NCBI RefSeq assembly: GCF_002211785.1
Contig: NZ_CP022132.1
Location: 2,046,001 to 2,110,000, forward strand
Direction of reading: 5' to 3'
Source: Francisella halioticida
Lineage (GTDB): Bacteria > Pseudomonadota > Gammaproteobacteria > Francisellales > Francisellaceae
Length of the DNA: 64,000 nucleotides
How positions within the stretch are numbered: the first letter of the stretch is position 1; the number at the start of each line of letters is the position of its first letter. Shown here one piece after another: positions 1 to 10,773 of the stretch. Position numbers and translations under genes: made by a program. The notes below the pieces were generated by a model. That model did no database searches. It had not been told where the DNA came from and saw nothing but the letters and a program-made list of their open reading frames with translations.

Positions 1-671
1 AATCTATCAAAAAAGTTCTTCCGATTTTGCTCATTATATGGATATAAATAATTCATATAATCTGTGGGCAAACGAAAGCGATAATCTATACCAGAATCTA
101 AATTTAGAATATTAACATGTTCAACCAAAATATCAATCGCTGGCAAAAATAGCTCTCTTTGTAAGCCATTGCGATATAATTTTTCTGGCTCTATATTAGA
201 AGTTGCTACTAAGACTACTCCCAGCTTAAACAGTTCTGTAAAAACACCCCCTAGTATCATTGCATCAGCAATATCTTCAACAAAAAATTCATCAAAGCAT
301 ATTATTTGCATTTCTTTAGCCATATCGTAAGCCACTTTTGATATAGGATTTTTTTTACCTTGATACTTTTTCAGTTGTGAATGAATGCTTTTCATAAAAT
401 GCGAAAAATGCTGACGTTTTTTCTTCTCTATAGGTAAGTTATTATAGAAAATATCCATAATAAATGTTTTACCTCTACCAACACCTCCCCACATATACAA
501 TCCATTAATAAATGGATAGATAGGTTTAGTAAATAATCTAATTTTTGAGACCTTTTTCGAAAGTAGTTGATCAACTATCTCTTGTAAACTTTCTACAGCC
601 TCAATTTGTAAAGAGTCTGCTTTTAAATTAAGCTTCTTAACTTTTTCAAAATATATTTCTTTAAGATTCAT
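1..671 (-). CDS. zapE: ZapE/AFG1-family ATPase (partial, runs off window start)
   Basis: About 223 N-terminal codons are present and the C-terminus lies beyond the window edge. The start is the ATG at 671, just after the MFS gene. A Walker A motif GGVGRGKT lies at about residues 62-69 and a Walker B motif QIICFDEF at about 122-129, followed by the sensor-like VATSNIEPEKLY. This order and spacing are those of the AFG1/ZapE P-loop ATPases, which act at the division site in gammaproteobacteria; the division role is family knowledge. It is the last visible gene of a minus-strand run hisS-MFS-zapE with gaps of a few bases, so probably cotranscribed. Confidence 0.88.
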   Translation of the reverse strand, partial: MNLKEIYFEKVKKLNLKADSLQIEAVESLQEIVDQLLSKKVSKIRLFTKPIYPFINGLYMWGGVGRGKTFIMDIFYNNLPIEKKKRQHFSHFMKSIHSQLKKYQGKKNPISKVAYDMAKEMQIICFDEFFVEDIADAMILGGVFTELFKLGVVLVATSNIEPEKLYRNGLQRELFLPAIDILVEHVNILNLDSGIDYRFRLPTDYMNYLYPYNEQNRKNFFDR

Positions 672-675
672 TTTT

Positions 676-1980
676 TCACTTAACTTCTCTATCTTTAACT
701 AAAATTAATAAGAAAAATGACACAATCATACTTAAAACTAATATCAAGAAGGCATTATGATAAGCTTCGACTCCAAAGTACCTATGTGCGCCTTTTGAAA
801 CTACATTAGTAATACTATTATTAACATCAATATATTGACCTGTCCATGTCATATCTAGCATATGTCCGATAAGAGGATCAAATAATGCTCCAAGCAATGG
901 CTCTCCCGTATTGATAAGAGCTGCAACTGTTGCTGCTACAACTATAGGATTAATTCTATTACCTATAGCAAAAGCCAACATATAAACACCCAGACAAAAG
1001 CCAAATGTAAACAATAAAATCCCAGAAAAAGCTGGTGTAAGTTTAAACTGTAAAACAGCTGCCAATGAAATAGTTGCAATAATATGAAACACAACCATTA
1101 TTCCTATCCTGTTATCAAACTTTTCAGAAAGCTTCCCTATAACTGGAGAGCCTATTGCAAGACCTAAGAACATCATAGATACAATAAATGATGCATCTTT
1201 TGAAGTTATTCCATATAACTCTCTAAAATAATTATTACCCCAAATTCCACCAAAGACATCTATTGTTGTAAAAGTTAAGCCTGTATATAAAGTAAGATAC
1301 CAATTATTTTTATTTAATAATACTTTCTTTATACTTGCCAGGGTTCCTGAGTCAGTTGTTTTTTCATTTACATGTAATGCATAGGGATTATAATCTCTGA
1401 CTAAAGCCAAATAAAGCAGCGCCATAACAACACTAAAACAAGCATAACTCTCTAAAGCTGTATGCCATGATCCTGTTAGCTCTATAAGATACGCTAAAGG
1501 GACCTGTCCTAATAATGCTCCAGTCATTGCAGCCGTCATAAGAAAACTACAAACAAATGCAAATTTACGTGGACTGAACCATACTGCTGCTGCTTTTATA
1601 TATCCCACTGTTGCAAAAGATGCTCCAATACCAATAATTAATCTTGAGACGCAACCTAGAACAAAGCTATGAATATCTGCTGATAAAACAAACAGTAATA
1701 ACCCAACAGCAGATAAGATCAAAGAAAAGAAGCTAACCTTTCTAAACCCCAATCTATCAACAATTGGTCCAGCTATAAAAAACTGACAAAACACCACAGA
1801 CCATAAAAACAATGAAACCATTGCACTCATTTCAGTAGCATCTATTGAAAAACTACTCATCAAATCATTAGCAATTAAACTAGGAGAGACATTCATTATA
1901 TACTTGTCTATCAACAAGAATGAACTTAGAACGACAACAATCCAAGCATAACCTTTTATATTATGTAATTTTAATTTCAT
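676..1980 (-). CDS. MFS transporter, 12-TM
   Basis: A 434-residue hydrophobic protein with about twelve membrane segments. The major-facilitator motif between TM2 and TM3 is visible as DRLGFRK at about residues 75-81. It resembles the many Francisella major-facilitator proteins of the phagosomal-transporter (nutrient uptake) type, but the substrate cannot be read from the sequence. It lies 4 bases downstream of hisS and 4 bases upstream of zapE, so it is probably translated from the same transcript. No damage is visible. Confidence 0.85.
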   Translation of the reverse strand: MKLKLHNIKGYAWIVVVLSSFLLIDKYIMNVSPSLIANDLMSSFSIDATEMSAMVSLFLWSVVFCQFFIAGPIVDRLGFRKVSFFSLILSAVGLLLFVLSADIHSFVLGCVSRLIIGIGASFATVGYIKAAAVWFSPRKFAFVCSFLMTAAMTGALLGQVPLAYLIELTGSWHTALESYACFSVVMALLYLALVRDYNPYALHVNEKTTDSGTLASIKKVLLNKNNWYLTLYTGLTFTTIDVFGGIWGNNYFRELYGITSKDASFIVSMMFLGLAIGSPVIGKLSEKFDNRIGIMVVFHIIATISLAAVLQFKLTPAFSGILLFTFGFCLGVYMLAFAIGNRINPIVVAATVAALINTGEPLLGALFDPLIGHMLDMTWTGQYIDVNNSITNVVSKGAHRYFGVEAYHNAFLILVLSMIVSFFLLILVKDREVK

Positions 1981-1984
1981 ACCC

Positions 1985-3250
1985 CTATCTTTCTAAAAAA
2001 TTTACCAGCTCACTCAATAAAACTTGTTTCTGAGGATGCTCTTGTTGAAGATACTTAATACTAGCAACTCCATTTTGGAATTCATCATAACCAATTATTA
2101 CAGCAATTTTTGCACCTGATTTGTCAGCTTTTTTAAATTGTGATTTAAAACCACCACTCTTAAGATCCATACAAATTCTTAAACAAGGAAGAGCAGCCCT
2201 AACATTTTCAACTATTGTGAAAGATTTATGTAATTGTTCTTTATCTAACACAAAGAAAACATCGCAAACATCTTTTTTGATTGATAGTTTACCAAGCTCC
2301 TCTAAAAGTAATAGCAAACGTTCCATACCAATAGCAAAACCTATCGATCCAGCCTTTTGACCACCAAGAGTTTCTATTAGACTATCGTATCTCCCTCCAG
2401 CACAAATGGCACTTTGTGCGCCCAGCTTATCAGTCGTCCATTCAAAAACTAATCCACTATAATAGTCTAAACCTCTTACAAGGTTATAGTTGACCACATA
2501 TTTAACCCCTATTGCATCAAGATATTCACAAGTCTGCTCAAATCTTAGCTTTAATTCATCATCGATAAAGTCTATTAGTTTTGGAGCATTCTCAAGAATT
2601 TCTTGAATTTTTGATATTTTTGAATCTAATATTCTCAAAGGGTTTTTGTTTAACTTTTTAATAGAGTCTTCATCTAACTCATTGTGATATGTCTCTAAAT
2701 ATTTCAATAGCGCTTTAACATACTCTTGTCTATTAGTATTAGAGCCTAAACTATTTAACTCTAGTGTAACATGCCCTGAAATATCCAACTCTTTAAATAA
2801 GTTCCATGCCACAGAAATAATTTCTAAATCAATACCGATCGAATCAAAGCCATAAGCTTCAACACCTAGCTGGTAAAACTGACGATAGCGCCCTTTCTGT
2901 GGGCGCTCATAACGAAACATTGGTCCACAATACCAGAGCTTCTGGGTTTGTCCTCTATTGGCTAAGCTATTTTCTATAACCATTCTTACACACCCAGCAG
3001 TTCCTTCTGGACGTAAAGTCAGACCATCCCCATTTCTATCAAAAAAATCATATGTCTCTTTTGAAACAATATCAGATGTTTCACCAACACTTCTATGAAA
3101 AAGTTCACTCTTTTCTAGAATTGGAAGCCTAACTTCATCATAATTATAATTATTAAGAATGGATTTTATTTTAGATTCTAAAAACTGCCACTTGTGGCTT
3201 TGCTCAGGCAATGTATCATTAAACCCTCTAATAGCAGTAAGTTTGCTCAT
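1985..3250 (-). CDS. hisS: Histidyl-tRNA synthetase
   Basis: 421 residues, the usual length for bacterial HisRS. It charges tRNA-His in the cytoplasm. Class II landmarks are visible: TLRPEGT at about 78-84, motif 2 starting [14 protein letters not shown] at about 112, the histidine-binding loop [10 protein letters not shown], the glycine-rich GGRYDSL, and motif 3 [15 protein letters not shown]-terminal anticodon-binding domain follows, starting near [11 protein letters not shown]. It follows rbfA by 7 bases on the same strand, so it is at the end of the translation operon. Confidence 0.97.
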   Translation of the reverse strand: MSKLTAIRGFNDTLPEQSHKWQFLESKIKSILNNYNYDEVRLPILEKSELFHRSVGETSDIVSKETYDFFDRNGDGLTLRPEGTAGCVRMVIENSLANRGQTQKLWYCGPMFRYERPQKGRYRQFYQLGVEAYGFDSIGIDLEIISVAWNLFKELDISGHVTLELNSLGSNTNRQEYVKALLKYLETYHNELDEDSIKKLNKNPLRILDSKISKIQEILENAPKLIDFIDDELKLRFEQTCEYLDAIGVKYVVNYNLVRGLDYYSGLVFEWTTDKLGAQSAICAGGRYDSLIETLGGQKAGSIGFAIGMERLLLLLEELGKLSIKKDVCDVFFVLDKEQLHKSFTIVENVRAALPCLRICMDLKSGGFKSQFKKADKSGAKIAVIIGYDEFQNGVASIKYLQQEHPQKQVLLSELVNFLER

Positions 3251-3257
3251 AGAAAAT

Positions 3258-3689
3258 CTACCTCAATTTTTCAGCTTTATTTTCTTTACTGCTATCTTTA
3301 TAATTATCTTCAAGAGACTTATCATCTTTCTTGATTATCTTAGAATCTGCATCTAAAGCTTTTTGTATTTTATCTTCCATTTCCATACCGTAATCTAGTG
3401 ATTTATCATAGATAAATTTAAGATTCGGCACTATTCTTAGATTTAAAGATTTTGCTATTGATGACCTGAAGAAACCTTTTGATTTATCAAAAGCTTTTGA
3501 AATATACTCACCATCTTCAGCAACAATGCAAGTATAGTAAACTTTTGCATACGACAAATCTCTAGAAAGATCTATTTCTGTTATAGTTGCCGTAGCAAGT
3601 TTAGGATCTTTTATTTTAGTACGTAGCAATAATGATATCACCTTCTGTAATTCACTTGCTACTCTTTGTACTCTACCTTCTGCAGCCAT
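3258..3689 (-). CDS. rbfA: Ribosome-binding factor A
   Basis: 143 residues. RbfA is a small KH-fold protein that matures the 5' end of 16S rRNA in the 30S subunit. Family features are the N-terminal [13 protein letters not shown] helix, [24 protein letters not shown] in the centre (shown here in parts: [16 protein letters not shown]) and the [18 protein letters not shown] segment. The tail after about residue 110 is a lysine/aspartate-rich, likely disordered extension. It lies 5 bases after infB, the usual gammaproteobacterial order. Confidence 0.95.
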   Translation of the reverse strand: MAAEGRVQRVASELQKVISLLLRTKIKDPKLATATITEIDLSRDLSYAKVYYTCIVAEDGEYISKAFDKSKGFFRSSIAKSLNLRIVPNLKFIYDKSLDYGMEMEDKIQKALDADSKIIKKDDKSLEDNYKDSSKENKAEKLR

Positions 3690-3694
3690 AATAC

Positions 3695-6235
3695 TTATAG
3701 CTCCTTAGCTACTTCAATAACCTCAAATACCTCTATTTGATCACCTGCGTGGACATCATTATAGTTTTTCACACCGATACCACATTCCATGCCTTTTTTG
3801 ACCTCTGCTGTATCATCTTTGAATCTTTTCAGTGATTCAAGGCTTCCTTCATAAATAACAACACTATCTCTTAGTACACGGATAGGATTAGTTCTTTTTA
3901 CAGTTCCTTCAATAACCATACAACCTGCGATTGAACCAAACTTAGATGATCTATAAACCTCTCTAACTTCAGCAATACCAATAATTTGCTCTTTCATCTC
4001 TGGAGATAACAGACCCGTCATCGCTTTCTTAACATCATCTATTAAGTCATAAATAATATTATAATAACGAAGCTCAACACCATCACTCTCAGCTAACTTC
4101 TTAGCTGCACCATCAGCACGAACATTAAAACCAACAATAACAGCTGTTGAAGCAACTGCCAAAGTAACATCAGATGAGGTAATTCCACCGATACCACCAG
4201 CAATAATATCAACCTTAACGTCCTCTGTTGAAAGCTTATTCAATGACTCTCTAATAGCCTCTACAGAACCTTGGACATCACCTTTAAGAATAATTTTAAG
4301 TATTTGTTGTTCTCCATCTTTACCCATGTTATTAAACATATTAGATAACTTAAGAGCTTGTTCTTGAGCAATTTTAGCTTCTTTTTGTTTTTGAGCCCTT
4401 TGTGTTGCAACTTCTTTTGCCTTCTTATCATTCTCAACAACAATCATCTCATCTCCAGCTGCTGGAACACCTGACAAGCCAAGTATCTCAACTGGAGTAG
4501 AAGGTCCTGCTATCTCGATTTGACTACCAAGATCATTATACATAGCCCTAACACGTCCATACTCCTTACCACAAAGAATTATATCGCCTTGCTTAAGCTT
4601 ACCATTCTGAACTAATGCAGTTGCAACCGGACCACGCCCTTTTTCTAAACGAGACTCAACAACAACTCCTTCAGCATTACCATCAGCAAAAGCTTCCAAT
4701 TCAAGCACCTCAGATTGTAATAACACAGCATCTAAAAGCCCAGAAACACCTTCTCCTGTTTTTGCAGAAACATTGGCAAACATCACATCACCACCCCAAG
4801 ATTCTGGGATAACATTTCTCTGAGCTAACTCTCCAATAACCTTGTCTGGATCAGCATCATCTTTATCTATTTTATTTACAGCTACAACTATTGGAACTTT
4901 AGCAGCTTTAGCATGTTGAATAGCTTCTTCAGTCTGTGGCATTACGCCATCATCTGCAGCTACAACTAGAATTACAATATCCGTACTCTTAGCACCTCTA
5001 GCACGCATAGAGGTAAAAGCTTCATGCCCAGGAGTATCTAAAAAGGTTAAAGATCCTTTCTTAGTTTTTACAGAATATGCTCCAATATGCTGTGTTATAC
5101 CACCTGCCTCACCATCAACAACCCTAGCATTACGAATATAATCAAGTAAAGATGTCTTACCATGGTCAACATGACCCATAATAGTAACTACTGGCGCTCT
5201 TGAAATTTGTTCATGACCACTTCTATCAACTGTTGTAATAGCTTCTTCTAAAGCATTTTCATTATGTAGAGTATATTTATGGCCCATTTCCTCAACTATT
5301 AAAATCGCTGTATCTTGATCTAAAGACTGATTAATAGTTGCCATTACGCCCATATTAAATAATATTTTAACAACTTCAGCACCTTTAACAGCCATCTTCT
5401 GTGCCAGGTCACTAACAGTGACTCCCTCATATATTTCTACAGTTTTTACTGTATTTTCAACAGGTTTTGTGAATTCTTGCCTTTTAACTTTTGAAGGTTT
5501 AACCTTACCTTTTCTAGAGCTAAACCCATCAAATGAGTCTAAATCACCTGTAAGCTGAGATAACTGTCTAGGATTAGCTTTTTTAAATCCTTTACCACTA
5601 GTTTTCTTAGCTTTAGATTTTTTTTCTTCTTCTTCTCTCTTATACTTAGTATTACTAGTAGATTCAGAAAAAGCTTTCTTTACAGGTTTTTTCTTTAATT
5701 GTTTACTATTAGCATCATCTGCTTTAGAAGTATTCTCTTCTTGGTTGTTTGCCTTCGAGACTACCTCAGGCATTGACGTTATCTTAAAACCACTACTTTT
5801 TACAGTAGATGCTTTAAACTCTTGTGTCGCAACAGTCTTAACTTCTTTCTCAAATCTCTTTTCTACTGGAGCTAAAGCTTGTTCTTTTTTGAATTCAGTC
5901 ACAGGCTGAGCATCATTAACAGATTGTTCTTGAGCTTGTGCACCACTATCCAGAGCAACTGGTTTAACATCTTCGACTCTTTTAGCAACACGTCTTTTGC
6001 GCTTAACTGAAACATTTATTTTATGCTTACCATCAAGCTGCATAGTTGTTACTTTTTTTCTAGTTGATGGGCTTTTTGCACTGTTAATTTTTGCTAAAAG
6101 TGTCTTCATCTCATCAGATGTAAGTGTATCTTTTTCATTAGATTTAGATATACCAAAAGACTCAAGTTGTTTTAGTAATGTATCTACATCTTTGTTGGTT
6201 TGTTGTGCCAATTGCCCAACTGTAATATCTGCCAT
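3695..6235 (-). CDS. infB: Translation initiation factor IF-2
   Basis: 846 residues. This GTPase brings fMet-tRNA to the 30S subunit. An IF2-N domain is at the start ([16 protein letters not shown]), followed by a long charged linker rich in K, E and Q, and a second IF2-N-like domain near 270-320. The G domain has G1 GHVDHGKT at about 352-359, G3 DTPGHE at about 399 and G4 NKID at about 453. C-terminal beta-barrel and fMet-tRNA-binding domains follow. Translation-initiation signals sit just downstream of nusA, from which it is separated by 39 bases. It looks complete. Confidence 0.98.
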   Translation of the reverse strand: MADITVGQLAQQTNKDVDTLLKQLESFGISKSNEKDTLTSDEMKTLLAKINSAKSPSTRKKVTTMQLDGKHKINVSVKRKRRVAKRVEDVKPVALDSGAQAQEQSVNDAQPVTEFKKEQALAPVEKRFEKEVKTVATQEFKASTVKSSGFKITSMPEVVSKANNQEENTSKADDANSKQLKKKPVKKAFSESTSNTKYKREEEEKKSKAKKTSGKGFKKANPRQLSQLTGDLDSFDGFSSRKGKVKPSKVKRQEFTKPVENTVKTVEIYEGVTVSDLAQKMAVKGAEVVKILFNMGVMATINQSLDQDTAILIVEEMGHKYTLHNENALEEAITTVDRSGHEQISRAPVVTIMGHVDHGKTSLLDYIRNARVVDGEAGGITQHIGAYSVKTKKGSLTFLDTPGHEAFTSMRARGAKSTDIVILVVAADDGVMPQTEEAIQHAKAAKVPIVVAVNKIDKDDADPDKVIGELAQRNVIPESWGGDVMFANVSAKTGEGVSGLLDAVLLQSEVLELEAFADGNAEGVVVESRLEKGRGPVATALVQNGKLKQGDIILCGKEYGRVRAMYNDLGSQIEIAGPSTPVEILGLSGVPAAGDEMIVVENDKKAKEVATQRAQKQKEAKIAQEQALKLSNMFNNMGKDGEQQILKIILKGDVQGSVEAIRESLNKLSTEDVKVDIIAGGIGGITSSDVTLAVASTAVIVGFNVRADGAAKKLAESDGVELRYYNIIYDLIDDVKKAMTGLLSPEMKEQIIGIAEVREVYRSSKFGSIAGCMVIEGTVKRTNPIRVLRDSVVIYEGSLESLKRFKDDTAEVKKGMECGIGVKNYNDVHAGDQIEVFEVIEVAKEL

Positions 6236-6274
6236 TTTCCTCTCCCTTGTACTCTATATTATACGTGTACTTTC

Positions 6275-7744
6275 CTATTCAAACCAAGGAGCTCTAGCTT
6301 GCATAATTAAATCTGTTGCTTGTTCTTCATCCATAACCACAATATCAAGTAGCTCATCAACTGATAATTCTGCTAGATTTTCCATAGTAACTATATTATT
6401 CTGAGCTAGTTGATTTGCTAAATCTTGATTCATTCCTTGCATATTTAGTAAGTCTTCCGCTGGCTCACCATCGCCTAAAGCTTCTGATAAAACTGCTGCT
6501 TTAGCTCTTTCTTGAAGTTCATCAACAACATCTTCACCAAAGCCTTCAATCTCTAAAAGTTCATCTCTATCCAAATAAGCCAAATCTTCAAGAGTCTCTA
6601 TGCCTTCCTCTATCAATACTAAAGCAAAATCATGATCTATATCTAAGACTTCAACAAACTTCTCTACTATAGATATTTGCTTTTCTTCTTGCTCAGTATC
6701 AGATAGAACATTTATTCTCCAACCAATAAGAGCACTAGCTAATCTTACATTAACACCATTTTTTCCAATTGCCTTAGATAAACTTTCCTGCTTAACAACA
6801 ATATCCATTGCATTTGACTCTTCATCAACATTAACTTCTAATATGTCCTCAGAATCTACAGGAGATAAAGAGTTAATTGCATACTGTACAGCATCCTCAT
6901 CCCAAAGAATAACGTCAACTTTCTCACCATTTAATTCATTCATTATCGAATGAATCCTTGAGCCTCTAACACCTACACATGCACCACAAGGATCAATTCT
7001 CTTATCATTACTTTTAACTGTTACCTTAGATCTAAAACCTGGCTCACGAACAACACTTACTATATTTATAAGCTCTTCTTCCACTTCTGGAACTTCTAAT
7101 TTAAATAATGCTTTTAGCATTGTATTACTTGCTCTACTTAGCATCACAGTGTTTGGTTTGCCAAACTCATCCTGCTCAACGCTTTCTACGCACACTCTAA
7201 TTTTATCACCAACACGGAATCTTTCTCTAGCGATAAGATCTTTCTTAAGCAAGATACCTTCAGCATTGCTACCAAGGTCAATAATCAATATTTCATATGT
7301 TGCTCTTTTAACTTCACCATAAACAATATCACCGATTTTACCTTGATAAATTTTTGCTGTTTTTTCTTTCTCAAAGTTTTTGATTTTTTTCATCAAAATT
7401 TGTTTCGCCATTGTCGCTGCTATACGACCATATTCTTTAACTTCTACTGGCTCACGAATCACATCACCAGCTTTAACATTATAGCCTTTCTCTTGAGCAA
7501 CATCTTCATAGAGCTCCTTTGAATAATCTATTAAATCTTCATCTTCAGAAACAATATGCCAAACTCTATTCGCTGTAAAATCTCCTGTTACCCTATCAAT
7601 AGTAACTTCTATATTCATTTGCTCATCAAGTTCTTTTTTAGTTACAATAGCCAAAGCCTCTTCCATAGCCTCAAATAAAAGATCCTTTGAAATATCTTTT
7701 TCATTAGCTACAGTTTCTAATACTAACAATAATTCTTTGCTCAT
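6275..7744 (-). CDS. nusA: Transcription termination/antitermination factor NusA
   Basis: 489 residues, close to the E. coli length. Domains in order: an RNA-polymerase-binding N-terminal domain, an S1 domain (about 135-200, with GDIVYGEVKRATYEILIIDL), two KH domains (RIDPCGACVGVRGSRIHSI and SLSKAIGKNGVNVRLAS), and two acidic helix-hairpin-helix repeats at the C-terminus (EEGIETLEDLAYLDRDELL and a second with NNIVTMENLAELSVDELL). The paired C-terminal repeats are the gammaproteobacterial form. It is flanked by rimP and infB in the classical operon order. Confidence 0.98.
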   Translation of the reverse strand: MSKELLLVLETVANEKDISKDLLFEAMEEALAIVTKKELDEQMNIEVTIDRVTGDFTANRVWHIVSEDEDLIDYSKELYEDVAQEKGYNVKAGDVIREPVEVKEYGRIAATMAKQILMKKIKNFEKEKTAKIYQGKIGDIVYGEVKRATYEILIIDLGSNAEGILLKKDLIARERFRVGDKIRVCVESVEQDEFGKPNTVMLSRASNTMLKALFKLEVPEVEEELINIVSVVREPGFRSKVTVKSNDKRIDPCGACVGVRGSRIHSIMNELNGEKVDVILWDEDAVQYAINSLSPVDSEDILEVNVDEESNAMDIVVKQESLSKAIGKNGVNVRLASALIGWRINVLSDTEQEEKQISIVEKFVEVLDIDHDFALVLIEEGIETLEDLAYLDRDELLEIEGFGEDVVDELQERAKAAVLSEALGDGEPAEDLLNMQGMNQDLANQLAQNNIVTMENLAELSVDELLDIVVMDEEQATDLIMQARAPWFE

Positions 7745-7760
7745 ATCTAATTCCTTCTAT

Positions 7761-8216
7761 CTAACTAAAATCTGGTGACACTCTTAACCTTTTAAGCTCA
7801 TCAAAATCAAAGCTCACCTCTTTGCTATTCTCTAGCTCTAGAATAACATTATTACCATCAACTTTTTTTAGCAAGCCCTTGAACTTTGTCTGTAATTCAA
7901 CAGGTGCTAAAGTAACAGCTTTCACATTGAAACCTACCAGTGCTTGTGCCTGAGTTATATTGAAAATCTGGCGATTCATGCCTGGAGAAGATACTTCTAA
8001 GACATATTCTCCAGATACAGGATCCTCAACATCAAACATTGTACTAACTTCTTTACTAATAGTCTGACAATCATCAACAGAAACGCCACCCTCATGATCA
8101 ATAAAGATACGTATAGTAACTTTGCCACTTCCTACTACAACCTCTATCCCCCATAAAATATAGCCTAAGTCAGCCGCGATGGGTTCTACTATATCATATA
8201 AATTATCTAGTAACAT
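7761..8216 (-). CDS. rimP: Ribosome maturation factor RimP
   Basis: About 151 residues. RimP assists 30S subunit assembly. Visible family segments are GSGKVTIRIFIDHEGGVSVDDC and YVLEVSSPGMNRQIF. A GTG two codons upstream (8222) is also possible, but the ATG at 8216 has an AAGGGG ribosome-binding site at good spacing and is preferred. It is the first protein gene after tRNA-fMet, as in the E. coli metY-rimP-nusA-infB operon. Confidence 0.94.
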   Translation of the reverse strand: MLLDNLYDIVEPIAADLGYILWGIEVVVGSGKVTIRIFIDHEGGVSVDDCQTISKEVSTMFDVEDPVSGEYVLEVSSPGMNRQIFNITQAQALVGFNVKAVTLAPVELQTKFKGLLKKVDGNNVILELENSKEVSFDFDELKRLRVSPDFS

Positions 8217-8250
8217 TTTCACCCCTTAGATCTTTCATATCTCCAGATAT

Positions 8251-8275
8251 CAAAAAGGCCCTTAAAGGGCCTTTA
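8251..8275 (-). terminator. Hairpin with T-run between tRNA-fMet and rimP
   Basis: On the minus strand an 8-bp perfect stem (AAAGGCCC with GGGCCTTT, loop about 5 nt) is followed directly by further T residues. It lies between the tRNA gene and rimP, so it probably ends the short tRNA transcript or attenuates read-through into rimP-nusA-infB. Which of the two it does is inference. Confidence 0.7.
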
Positions 8276-8290
8276 TAAAAAATTCATGAT

Positions 8291-8367
<77 letters not shown>

Positions 8368-8380
8368 TCTATAGCTGTAT

Positions 8381-8408
8381 ATAATAACAGTGTTTTCGAC
8401 TATGTCAA
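8381..8408 (-). promoter_or_regulatory. Sigma-70 promoter for tRNA-fMet operon
   Basis: On the minus strand a perfect -35 hexamer TTGACA (8403-8408) is followed after 16 bases by TATTAT (8381-8386), about 14 bases before the tRNA 5' end. The near-consensus match fits a strong stable-RNA promoter. Confidence 0.75.
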
Positions 8409-8444
8409 GACTTTTAATAAATCTTTATTGTAATTAAGTTTTTC

Positions 8445-9479
8445 CTAAACACTAAATTCTCTGATAGCATCTACCATTACTTTAACATTATCAGGATCTA
8501 TATCAGGATAAATACCATGACCGAGATTCACAATATAGTTATTTAATCTATCTGATTGAATAAACTCCATATGTTTCTTAACTGTTTGCCTAATACTATC
8601 TGAACTCCCATAAAGAAAAGCAGGATCAAAGTTACCTTGAAGAACTTTGCCTACACCAACTCTGTGACGGGCCTGCTTTATAGTCATATTCCAGTCAACA
8701 CCTACACCGTCACAAGACTTATCTTTTAACTCACCAAAAAAGTTTGCGCCACCTTTAGTAAAAAACACAATTGGAACATCTACACTTTGCTTAACTCTTT
8801 TAGCAATACACTCCATATATTTTAAAGAAAATGCTTTATACTGCTCCAATGGTAGAATTCCCCCCCACGTATCAAAAATCATTAAAGAGTTAGCTCCTGA
8901 CTTAACCTGCTCAAGTAAGTATATAACTGTTATATCAGCTAATTTATGCAGTAAAGTATGCATTAATTCAGAATTTGAATACATCATTTTTCGTAACTTA
9001 TTAAACTGTTTTGATCCTGAACCCTCAATCATATACGCAGCTAAAGTCCATGGACTACCTGTAAAACCTATCAAAGGCACTTTTATTGCTGATTTAGTAG
9101 TTTTAACAGCATTATAAACATATTCTAAACCTCCAACACTCTCTTCCACAGATTTTAGTTTATCTAGATCCTTCTCAAATTCGATAGGATCCGAAAATAC
9201 TGGTCCAACACCTTTAATAAACTTAAGATCCATTCCCATCACTTCAGGAATTGTTAAAATATCTGAAAAAACGATAGCAGCATCAAGATCATACCGATCT
9301 AATGGATGAAGCGCTACTTCGCAACAAGCTTCAGCATCACGACACATATCCATAAAGTTCTCAAACTTTAACCTAACTGCTCTATACTCAGGTAAATATC
9401 TACCTGCTTGGCGCATAATCCATATAGGAGGCTTGTCTAATTTCTTTTCACCAAATGCATCTAAAAAAAGCTCTCTCAT
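8445..9479 (-). CDS. hemE: Uroporphyrinogen decarboxylase
   Basis: 344 residues, typical for HemE. It removes four carboxyl groups from uroporphyrinogen III to give coproporphyrinogen III in haem synthesis, in the cytoplasm. The N-terminal signature [16 protein letters not shown] starts at about residue 18 and carries the conserved arginines. The second signature, [16 protein letters not shown], is also intact. The C-terminal [15 protein letters not shown] is the conserved end loop. Single gene with a 65-base gap to the tRNA promoter side; no damage. Confidence 0.97.
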   Translation of the reverse strand: MRELFLDAFGEKKLDKPPIWIMRQAGRYLPEYRAVRLKFENFMDMCRDAEACCEVALHPLDRYDLDAAIVFSDILTIPEVMGMDLKFIKGVGPVFSDPIEFEKDLDKLKSVEESVGGLEYVYNAVKTTKSAIKVPLIGFTGSPWTLAAYMIEGSGSKQFNKLRKMMYSNSELMHTLLHKLADITVIYLLEQVKSGANSLMIFDTWGGILPLEQYKAFSLKYMECIAKRVKQSVDVPIVFFTKGGANFFGELKDKSCDGVGVDWNMTIKQARHRVGVGKVLQGNFDPAFLYGSSDSIRQTVKKHMEFIQSDRLNNYIVNLGHGIYPDIDPDNVKVMVDAIREFSV

Positions 9480-9737
9480 AAAATAGTACCTTTTCGTTCC
9501 AAAAACGCTAACTAGCGTTCAATTATATTCATGATAATAATTATAGAAAATAAAGTAGTTTAAAAATAGAGCAATTTTTACTTCAGACTACTTTAGTTAT
9601 TTCATAATGTTATTATTCTAAAGCTACTTAATAAATTTGTCCATTTTTCTATAACTTATTGCTTCTTGTATAGCGACTTTATTAACTGATCATACCCTCC
9701 TATTTGGGACACTTAGGTGTTAAGAAAAGGAGACAAG

Positions 9738-10040
9738 ATGAGATATACAAAAGAGTTTAAAGATGAAGCTGTTAAATTATGTTTACAACCAGATGCAAAT
9801 AGACGAGAAATAGCAGATAATTTAGGGGTTAAATATAAAACCATTTGCAGTTGGATATCCAAAGCCATGTCAAACCCTCAGAAAGAAATAAAGATAGATT
9901 ATAAAACGCAGTACCAGCAACTATCTTTTGAAAATACTGATTTGAAGAAAAAACTCAAACAGGCAGAAACAGAGCGTGAAATACTAAAAAAGGCACAGCG
10001 TACTTTGCAAAGCAAAATCTGTAAGGTACGCCTTTATTAA
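9738..10040 (+). CDS. IS3-family transposase OrfA (copy 1)
   Basis: About 100 residues starting MRYTKEFKDEAVKLCL. A helix-turn-helix DNA-binding segment (NRREIADNLGVKYKTICSWI) is followed by a leucine/lysine-rich coiled coil (LKKKLKQAETEREILKKA), the usual OrfA plan. The ATG at 9738 has a GGAGAC ribosome-binding site; a TTG 7 codons upstream is less likely. The encoded protein is identical in copy 2. Confidence 0.85.
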   Translation: MRYTKEFKDEAVKLCLQPDANRREIADNLGVKYKTICSWISKAMSNPQKEIKIDYKTQYQQLSFENTDLKKKLKQAETEREILKKAQRTLQSKICKVRLY

Positions 10041-10056
10041 GGAGCATTATAAAGTT

Positions 10057-10773
10057 ATGCCAGTAACAACACTATGTAAATCTTTGAATGTGAGCACATC
10101 TTCATATTACAGATGGATTCATAAACCTATAGGTAAAAGGCAATGCTGAACTAGATGATGCTATTTTAATGAACATAAATCTAGATATGGAAGTGTTAGG
10201 ATATACAAAGAGCTTAAAGATATGGGTTGGAAAGTTACTCAACCTAGAGTATCTAAACGTATGAAATTACTTGGTTTACATGCTAAAGCGGCTCGTAAGC
10301 ATAAGAAAACTATAGATTCTAACCACAACAAACATGTTTCTGATAATTTATTAGAACAAAACTTCACTGCTTTATCTGTAAATCATAGGTGGGTTACAGA
10401 TATAACTTATGTACCTACACAAGAGGGGTGGCTGTATCTTTGTGTGATTATACACTCTGATAAAGGGTCACAGTACTGTAGCAAACAATATCAAGACATT
10501 ATTAAAGAACACTGGCTACTATCAAGTATGAGCTCTAAAGGATGCTGTTACGATAATGCTGCTTGTGAAAGTTTCTTTGGAACTTTAAAAGTAGAGTTAG
10601 TACATGATGAAAGCTATAAAACTAGAGAAGAAGCTAAACTATCAATATTTGAATATATTGAAGCTTACTATAATACAAAAAGGAGACATTCTACAATAAA
10701 TTATATGACTCCATATCAATTTGAATATATAATGGAAAATGAAGTAGTAAACTGTCACAAATTGACGGGGTAG
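10057..10773 (+). pseudogene. IS3-family transposase OrfB (copy 1), frameshifted and internally deleted
   Basis: It starts MPVTTLCKSLNVSTSSYYRW, the normal OrfB opening. An 8-base deletion relative to copy 2 lies near 10143, and a further frameshift shared with copy 2 lies near 10170. The rest (from 10222) is open and ends with the conserved NTKRRHSTINYMTPYQFE. WVTDITYVPTQEGWLYL, with the first catalytic Asp, is joined almost directly to IHSDKGSQY, with the second. The roughly 60 residues normally between them are absent, so this protein should be catalytically dead. Confidence 0.85.

Noticed and set aside
2121-2360. Plus-strand open frames inside hisS, infB, nuo and gat genes
   Set aside because: They lie opposite strong, family-confirmed genes, have no ribosome-binding sites, and show no domain features; they are shadows.
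9717-10773. Programmed -1 frameshift explaining the IS3 orfA/orfB break
   Set aside because: The breaks lie well inside orfB, not at the orfA/orfB junction, and part of the catalytic core is missing.
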